DNA of 64,000 bases, from positions 248,001 through 312,000 of the forward strand of contig CAWBAK010000002.1 in the NCBI GenBank assembly GCA_963786805.1, written 5' to 3'. Every line of letters starts with the position of its first letter. The stretch's first letter is position 1. The position numbers were made by a program, and so were the translations under genes. Shown here piece by piece: positions 58,533 through 64,000 of this stretch. The DNA comes from CALGFI01 sp963786805 (GTDB lineage: Bacteria; Actinomycetota; UBA4738; HRBIN12). The notes beneath the pieces were generated by a model. That model was given only the letters and a program-made list of their open reading frames with translations, had not been told where the DNA came from and did not search any database.

Positions 58533-59492
58533 ATGATCCGTTCGTCGAGGAACGCCGCACGGGGCTCACACCGGCCCCGCACGCTTCACCGCTCCCTTGC
58601 AGCCGCGCTCGTCGGTCTCGGAGCGCTGCTCGCCGCCACCGTGCCTGCGAGCGCGATCACCGGCGGGACCGAGGACACGACGAACATCTACTCGAACGTC
58701 GGGATGGTCGTCTTCTATCAGCCCGACGGTCGCTTCCGATGCTCGGGAACACTGATCGCTCCGAGGGTCCTGCTCACGGCCGCCCACTGCACATACCTCG
58801 ACGTCGGGAAGGTCATCGTGACGTTCGACCCGGTGATCTCGCGCACGGAGAGCGAAGCCGAGCGTGACATCCCCCGCGCCGCGGATGACACCGGCCCGGC
58901 GGATGCGATCTCGACGATCGGCTTTGCGACGACCGATATCACGAGCCCTCGCTATGCGGGCGATCAGACCTGGTTCCTCGGCACGCCGCTGACGCACCCC
59001 GAGTACAGCGACTTCACCGACATCCGCAACTGGAACGACACGGGCGTCGTCATCCTCGAGACGGCCCCCGGGCTGCCGACGACACCCCTTGCCCCGGCGA
59101 GCTATCTCGACCAGTTCAAGCAGCCGCGGTTCCACGACGCCGAGTTCCTCACGATCGGCTACGGCACCGAGGTGCGCCAAGACAACGGTCCCCCGACCCC
59201 CGAGCGTCAGCCGATCGTCCGCCGATTCACGACGGAGATCGGTCAAACCCTTCGGGCTCAGGTCTTCCAGACGAACGCCAACGAGAACGACCCGCGCGCC
59301 GGTGGTGGGACGTGCTTCGGCGACTCCGGCGGACCGGCGATCCTCAACGGGTTCCTCGTGGGCGACACGAGCTACGGACTGACGAGCAACTGCCGGTACA
59401 TCGGGGGCTACCAGCGCGTCGACATCCCGGTCGTTCGCAACTGGCTGCTCGACTGCACGGCCGACCTGGTCTGCCCGACGAAGGTGACCTAG
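58533..59492 (+). CDS. Secreted trypsin-like serine protease (S1 family)
   Basis: 319 residues. A basic N-region (RSSRNAARGSHRPRTLHRS) and signal helix AAALVGLGALLAATVPASA, then ITGGTED as in mature trypsin-like starts. Triad: His85 in LLTAAHCTY, Asp in NWNDTGVVIL and Ser in GGGTCFGDSGGPA. Cys pairs support disulfides. Target unknown. ATG 58533 has GGGAGGGCAGGA just upstream. The 112-bp gap before it has TTGCCG-N18-TACGCT as possible promoter. Confidence 0.9.
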   Translation: MIRSSRNAARGSHRPRTLHRSLAAALVGLGALLAATVPASAITGGTEDTTNIYSNVGMVVFYQPDGRFRCSGTLIAPRVLLTAAHCTYLDVGKVIVTFDPVISRTESEAERDIPRAADDTGPADAISTIGFATTDITSPRYAGDQTWFLGTPLTHPEYSDFTDIRNWNDTGVVILETAPGLPTTPLAPASYLDQFKQPRFHDAEFLTIGYGTEVRQDNGPPTPERQPIVRRFTTEIGQTLRAQVFQTNANENDPRAGGGTCFGDSGGPAILNGFLVGDTSYGLTSNCRYIGGYQRVDIPVVRNWLLDCTADLVCPTKVT

Positions 59493-59555
59493 CTCCTCTC
59501 GGTCGAACGAGATGGCTCCGATGACCCGTCGCGCGCGATGAACCGCGAGAGTCCG

Positions 59556-59561
59556 TAGCAT
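59556..59561 (+). promoter_or_regulatory. Leaderless -10 element of the phosphoglycerate mutase gene
   Basis: TAGCAT, 6 bp (CCACGC), then GTG 59568. No Shine-Dalgarno site. Confidence 0.5.
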
Positions 59562-59567
59562 CCACGC

Positions 59568-60761
59568 GTGGACCTCGCGCCACTCATCGCCCCGGCCGAC
59601 TCCAAGATCCTCCTCGTCGTGCTCGACGGGCTCGGAGGGATGGCCGACCTCGAGGTGGGAACCGAGCTCGAGGACGCGGCCACGCCGAACCTCGACGGCC
59701 TGGCCGCCGAGGGGGTGACCGGCCTGCTCGAGCCCGTCGGGCCCGGCATCACGCCCGGTTCGGGCCCGGGGCACCTGGCGCTGTTCGGCTACGACCCCGA
59801 GGAGTTCCTGCTCGGCCGGGGCACGCTGAGCGCCGCCGGCCTCGACGTCGAGCTGCGCCCCGGTGACGTCGCGGCGCGGGGGAACCTCTGCACGATCGCC
59901 GCCGACGGCACCGTGGTCGATCGGCGCGCCGGCAGGCTGCCCGACGACGAGGCGCGACGGATCGTCGACCGCCTGAACGCGGAGGTCCGCGTCGAGGGCG
60001 TCGAGGTCTCGTTCGCCCACGAACGCGGCCACCGGATCCTCCTCGTGCTCCGCGGCGAGGGACTCGATCCCCGGGTGAGCGACACCGACCCGCAGCACGA
60101 GGGCGTGCCGCCGCTCGAACCTCGTCCGCTCGACCCCGCCGCGGCGCGCACCGCCGAGGTGGCCGCGGCCGTCATCGCCGAGTCTCGACGCGTCCTCGCC
60201 GACGAGCCCGTCTCCAACGGGCTTCTGCTCCGTGGGTTCGACTCGCATCGCGAGCTTCCTGCGTTCCGCGATCGCACCGGGCTGCGGGCGGCGGCGGTCG
60301 CCGTGTATCCGATGTACCGAGGCATCGCGCGCCTGCTCGGGTTCGACGTGCTCGGGCCGCCGGCCGACCTCGTCGAGGAGATCGAGCTCCTGCGCAAGCA
60401 CTGGAACGACTTCGACTTCTTCTTCCTGCACCACAAGGACGCCGATGCCGCGGGCGAGGACGGCGACCGGGACGCGAAGATCTCCGCGATCGAGCGACTG
60501 GACGCCGTCGTCCCGGATCTGATGGAGCTCGCCCCGACGGTGATCGCGGTGACGGGCGATCACGCCACCCCGTCCCAGATGGCCGCGCACTCGTGGCATC
60601 CGGTCCCCGTCCTGGTCCGCGGAGCGCGCGCCGGCCGAGACGACGTCGAGCGGTTCGGAGAGCGGTGGTGCCGAGCGGGCGGCCTCGGCCTTCGCCCGTC
60701 GATGCACCTCATGCCGATCCTGCTCGCGAACGCCGGCCGACTCGCGAAGTACGGGGCGTAG
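59568..60761 (+). CDS. apgM: 2,3-bisphosphoglycerate-independent phosphoglycerate mutase, archaeal (ApgM) type
   Basis: 397 residues, alkaline phosphatase superfamily. It interconverts 3- and 2-phosphoglycerate in glycolysis. It shows ILLVVLDGLGGMADLEVG (metal Asp), TPNLDGLAAEGVTGLLEPVGPGITPGSGPGHLALFGYDP (the Ser in PGSG is the phospho-acceptor), GRGTLSAAGLDVEL, RGNLCTI and the late metal motifs HHKDADAAGEDGD and VTGDHATPSQMAAHSWHPVPVLV. The order and length fit the ApgM group. It may be the main or a second mutase; no other glycolytic gene is nearby. Confidence 0.92.
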   Translation: MDLAPLIAPADSKILLVVLDGLGGMADLEVGTELEDAATPNLDGLAAEGVTGLLEPVGPGITPGSGPGHLALFGYDPEEFLLGRGTLSAAGLDVELRPGDVAARGNLCTIAADGTVVDRRAGRLPDDEARRIVDRLNAEVRVEGVEVSFAHERGHRILLVLRGEGLDPRVSDTDPQHEGVPPLEPRPLDPAAARTAEVAAAVIAESRRVLADEPVSNGLLLRGFDSHRELPAFRDRTGLRAAAVAVYPMYRGIARLLGFDVLGPPADLVEEIELLRKHWNDFDFFFLHHKDADAAGEDGDRDAKISAIERLDAVVPDLMELAPTVIAVTGDHATPSQMAAHSWHPVPVLVRGARAGRDDVERFGERWCRAGGLGLRPSMHLMPILLANAGRLAKYGA

Positions 60762-60871
60762 CCACCGGAGATCTGTCCCCCAGTCGCGACCCGAAGATAT
60801 GGACTTCCGTCCGATTGACCCCGTCGCCGCCCGCGGATTGACTCTTGCCGGCACCCGCGGAAGGGCGGGGT

Positions 60872-62981
60872 ATGCGCAGGTCGGTCGCGATCGTGTTCAT
60901 CGTGCTGGTTCTGCTCCAGCCTGCCGCGTCGAGTGCGGCCCCTGAGCGCACCGCGGACCCGGGCGTCGAAGCGCTCCTCGCCGACCTCGACGCGGATGGA
61001 CTCTCCGACGCCCTCGAGGCCCGGCTCCGCCAGCTGACGACGGCCGAGCGCGTCTCGGTCGTCGTCACGTTCGACGGGCCTGGTGGGGTCGCCACCGCTC
61101 GGGATGCGGTCGGCCCCTTCGACGTCACGCGCCGGTTCGACCTCGTACGCGGGTTCGCGGCCACGATGTCGAAGGCGCAGGCGCTCGACCTCGCGCGCGA
61201 GCCCGAAGTGTTCCGCGTCGAACAGAACGTGCGCGTCCACGCCTTCATGGATGCGGCGGATGCCGACTTCGGGACGGAACGGGCCCGGTCCGACTTCGGC
61301 GTCACGGGCGCCGGCGTCGAGGTGTGCGTCGTGGACACCGGTGTCGATCCGAATCACGAGCAGCTCGACGGCAAGGCGCCGATCGCGTTCTTCGACGCGG
61401 TGGCGGGCCTCCCCACCGCGTACGACGACCACGGCCACGGAACGCACGTCGCCGCGATCGCCACGGGTGACTCGACCGGAGGCGGGGACGCGTCGAGGTA
61501 CGGCGGCGTCGCGCCGGGCGCGGGGCTGTCGGCGGCGAAGGTCCTGAACTCAGCCGGCTCGGGCTCGATGGCGCAGGTGATGGCGGGCATCGATTGGTGC
61601 GCCGCGCGCCCGAGCGTGCGCGTGATCTCGATGAGCCTCGGGACCTCGACGGCGTCCGACGGGAACGACGGCATCAGCCAGTCGGTGAACAACGCCGTCG
61701 CGGCCGGCAAGGTCGTGGTGGTCGCCGCGGGCAACTCCGGCGACGACCCGAGAACCGTCGGGTCGCCCGGGCGCGGCCACCGGCGCGATCACGGTCGGGG
61801 CCGTGGCCGAGCACTCCGCACCGCCGGGCGCCGCCAACCACTCCGACGGGATCTACCTCGCGCACTTCTCGAGCCGAGGACCGACGCTCGACGGACGGAT
61901 CAAGCCCGACATCGTCGCGCCCGGCGTCTCGATCACCTCCGCCGACGCCGGGACGACGGCGGGATACGTGACCTTCAGCGGCACCTCGATGGCGACGCCC
62001 TTCATCTCCGGAACGGTGGCGCTCGCGCTGCAGGCGGCTCCGTCGTGGGGGCCAACCCAGGTGCGAACCGCGCTCGAGGCCTCGGCCGCCGACCGCGGCG
62101 CCTCGGGCAAGGACAACGAGTACGGCGCCGGGCTCGTCGACGGGCATCGGTTCGTCGCATCGGCCGCAGGAACGACGGGCGGCACGGCTTTCCCCACATG
62201 GTCGGGCTTCTCGGCCGCCGTCGCAGATCACGGCCTGTGGACGCACACGTTCGAGATCGCCCCGGCCGACCTCGGCGTCCCGATCGCGGCCACGGTCCTC
62301 ATCGACGGAGCGCCGGTCTGCGTCCTCGGGTTCCTCGGCCTCTGCCTCGACTACGACTGGGGGCCCGACCTCGAGGTCCGGCTTCTCGATCCGAACGGCG
62401 TCCAGCTCGACCTCAGCACCTGCCCGATCGGCGATGAGTGCAAGAACGGCCGACAGGAAACCGTGCATGCCATGCCGACCGTCGCGGGGTCCTACCGGCT
62501 GGAGGTGTTCCCGACCGAGGATGCGCCGCACAGCGGCCGAGGCGGAACGTTCCGGGTCGACCTCTCGACGGGGCCGATCGGTGGCACCGCTCCACCACCG
62601 CCACCACCTCCGCCTCCCCCTCCGCCGCCTCCCCCTCCGCCACCGCCGAAGATCGTCCACGTGGGCGATCTGGACGGCAGCACCGCGCCATCGACGCTCT
62701 CTCGCTGGCGTGCGACCGTCGTCGTCACCGTGCACGACGTGACCGATGCCCCTCTGAGCGGCGTGGCGGTCCGGGCATCGTGGGACGGAGGTACGACCGT
62801 TGCGTGTGTGACGAACTCCGCGGGCAGGTGCTCGATCGACAGGCTCTTTCCGGGCAGCAAGGCGAGCACGACGTTCGCGGTGACGCGACTGTCCCTCAGC
62901 GGCTTCACGTACGACGCCGCCTCGAACCACGATCCGGACGGCGAGAGCTCGGGCACGACGATCGTCGTGCTTCGGCCGTAG
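60872..62981 (+). CDS. Secreted subtilisin-like protease with polyproline linker and Ig-like tail (one frameshift)
   Basis: About 703 residues. Signal RRSVAIVFIVLVLLQPAASSAA, an inhibitor-like propeptide (to about 130), S8 domain with Asp155 (CVVDTGVDPNH), His189 (HGHGTHVAAIA), the oxyanion Asn in VVAAGNSG and Ser in FSGTSMATPF. A beta-domain of about 150 residues with paired Cys follows, then a linker of 19 prolines and an Ig-like domain (VVTVHDVTDAPLSGVAVRASWDGG). The frame breaks at 61768-61771 (CCCGGGCG; one extra G before AATGAITVGAVAEHSAPP). ATG 60872 has GGAAGGGCGGGG upstream. The linker suggests a surface or long-reach tail. Confidence 0.88.
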
Positions 62982-63015
62982 CGTTGCGTCCTAGCCGCCG
63001 CCGCTCGGGCCCGCG

Positions 63016-64000
63016 CTAATCCTCGTCGTGGCCACTGCCGTGGCCCTTGCCGTTGCCGTTGCCGTGATCGTCGGATGAGTCCTCTTCTTCGGGCTCCTCG
63101 ACGACGACCGGCGGATCGCTCGCGATCGCAAGGACCAGAGCGTCCAGCGAGCCCTGGATCCGGTCGGCCGCCTCGACGGAGACCTCGCCCTTCTCGGCCG
63201 CCTCGCCGAGCTTCTGCCCGAACTCCTCGATCTCGTTCTGAACCTCTTCGGCATCTCCCGACTGGTAGGCCTCGAAGATCTTGTCGGCTCGGTCGCGAAG
63301 CTCGTCGGCCGCGTGCTCGTCGATCGCGGACGCGCCCTCGGCTTCGGCGATGACCGTGAGGAGACCCGCGTAGGCGTCCTCGACCGTCGGCGGCTCGAGT
63401 GCCGTCGTCGGCTCGTCCGTCGGCGACGGCTCCTCCGACTGTTGATTCGCATCCCTCGCAGCCTGGCGAGCCGCCTGCTTGGGGTCGGCTCCTCCGAGCG
63501 CCATCGCGAGCGCCGCCACGACGAGGACACCCAGGACCACCGCTCCCACGATCGCCCATGGGAACGACCGGCCGCGCCGGTGCGACGCGCCTCGCTGCGG
63601 CGGTGCACCCGTAGCCGCGACCCGTTGCACCGGTGCGGTCGCATCCACACGTTGCACCGGTGCGGTGAGCTCGCCGGCCGCGACCGGGAGCGGCATCGTC
63701 TTCGTCTCCTCCGACTCGAGCGCCGCCTCGAGCGCGTCCTCCATCTCCTTGACCGAGCCGAACCGCTTCGCCGGCTCCTTCTCCAGGGCGCGGAGCACCA
63801 CCTGCTCCAACGCATCAGGCACCGGCTTGATGCTCGAGGGCGGCTCCACCGGCTCGTTCACGTGTTGGTAGAGCGCCGAGATCGGGTTCTCGGCTACGAA
63901 CGGCGGCCGGCCCGTGAGCATCTGATAGAGCACGCACCCCAGCGAGTAGATGTCCGAGCGCTCGTCGCCCGGCTCGCCGCGGGCCTGCTCCGGCGACAGG
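63016..64000 (-). CDS. Serine/threonine protein kinase, PknB-type, 5' end outside window
   Basis: Only the C-terminal part is present. The kinase end, LSPEQARGEPGDERSDIYSLGCVLYQMLTGRPPFVAENPISALYQHVNEPVEPPSS and DALEQVVLRALEKEPAKRFGSVKEMEDAL, covers subdomains VIII-XI. Then come a short repeat APVQRVDAT/APVQRVAAT (27-bp DNA repeat at about 63608-63660), one helix (WAIVGAVVLGVLVVAALAMAL) and an outside domain of about 165 acidic residues with heptad-like Glu/Ala helices. The end is Gly/His/Asp-rich (NGNGKGHGSGHDED). No PASTA repeat is present, so the outside sensor differs from classical PknB. Confidence 0.9.
   Translation of the reverse strand, partial: LSPEQARGEPGDERSDIYSLGCVLYQMLTGRPPFVAENPISALYQHVNEPVEPPSSIKPVPDALEQVVLRALEKEPAKRFGSVKEMEDALEAALESEETKTMPLPVAAGELTAPVQRVDATAPVQRVAATGAPPQRGASHRRGRSFPWAIVGAVVLGVLVVAALAMALGGADPKQAARQAARDANQQSEEPSPTDEPTTALEPPTVEDAYAGLLTVIAEAEGASAIDEHAADELRDRADKIFEAYQSGDAEEVQNEIEEFGQKLGEAAEKGEVSVEAADRIQGSLDALVLAIASDPPVVVEEPEEEDSSDDHGNGNGKGHGSGHDED

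Overview
The window is high-GC, gene-dense DNA that looks like chromosome of a deep-branching, probably uncultured, Actinomycetota. Pointers are a DUF2630 protein, a MoeZ-like enzyme beside an M67 (Mec+-type) peptidase, an InhA-type enoyl reductase, a ClpC-type N-domain protein, a luciferase-like enzyme of the F420-using type, frequent GTG/TTG starts and many leaderless TAnnnT-N6-RTG promoters. No rRNA, tRNA, CRISPR array, IS element or phage gene was seen. Class or genus cannot be fixed from sequence alone.

Layout. 1-7.6 kb: sulfur-carrier enzymes (moeZ/thiF end, M67 peptidase), selD, a PfkB kinase, a Tat-exported amidohydrolase, fabI, adenosine deaminase and a lipoprotein. 7.7-24 kb: DUF885 peptidase, methyltransferase, class III aminotransferase with a VOC protein, a one-piece NatA-NatB exporter, a quinone-oxidoreductase-like MDR, a GH15 enzyme, lon divergent from an ATPase-less Clp-N protein, and a DrrAB-type exporter. 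24-34.9 kb: MFS exporters, a small-regulator/MFS pair, DJ-1, YdeI-like, SpoIID-like and RibD-like proteins. 34.9-40.2 kb: an ECF sigma factor with a SnoaL-type tail inside a cluster of small stress-type genes (STAS, DUF1905-OmdA, SRPBCC, hydrolase, cyclase-like, VOC, TfoX-like). 40.5-51 kb: a PhoX-like secreted protein, then a seven-gene operon (ABC importer, glutamine amidotransferase, luciferase-like enzyme, aminotransferase, cyclic amidohydrolase) divergent from a GntR regulator and TauE-type exporter. 51-64 kb: an orphan histidine kinase, a more AT-rich HTH/nucleotidyltransferase pair resembling a toxin-antitoxin module, a LiaFSR/PspC-like envelope-stress locus, two secreted serine proteases, a phosphoglycerate mutase and the end of a PknB-type kinase.

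Most notable finding. Four copies of a bipartite promoter-like motif, CGATGAGTT-N13-CGGTC, lie upstream of the MFS exporter, STAS, DUF1905-OmdA and VOC genes around the ECF sigma gene, always with exactly 13 bp between the halves. This looks like a local ECF regulon.

Quality. Eight conserved genes carry about twelve single-base frameshifts. Most are an extra G or C in a short GC run, and the reading continues intact in the new frame. They look like consensus errors more than true pseudogenes, so the affected genes are annotated across the breaks.
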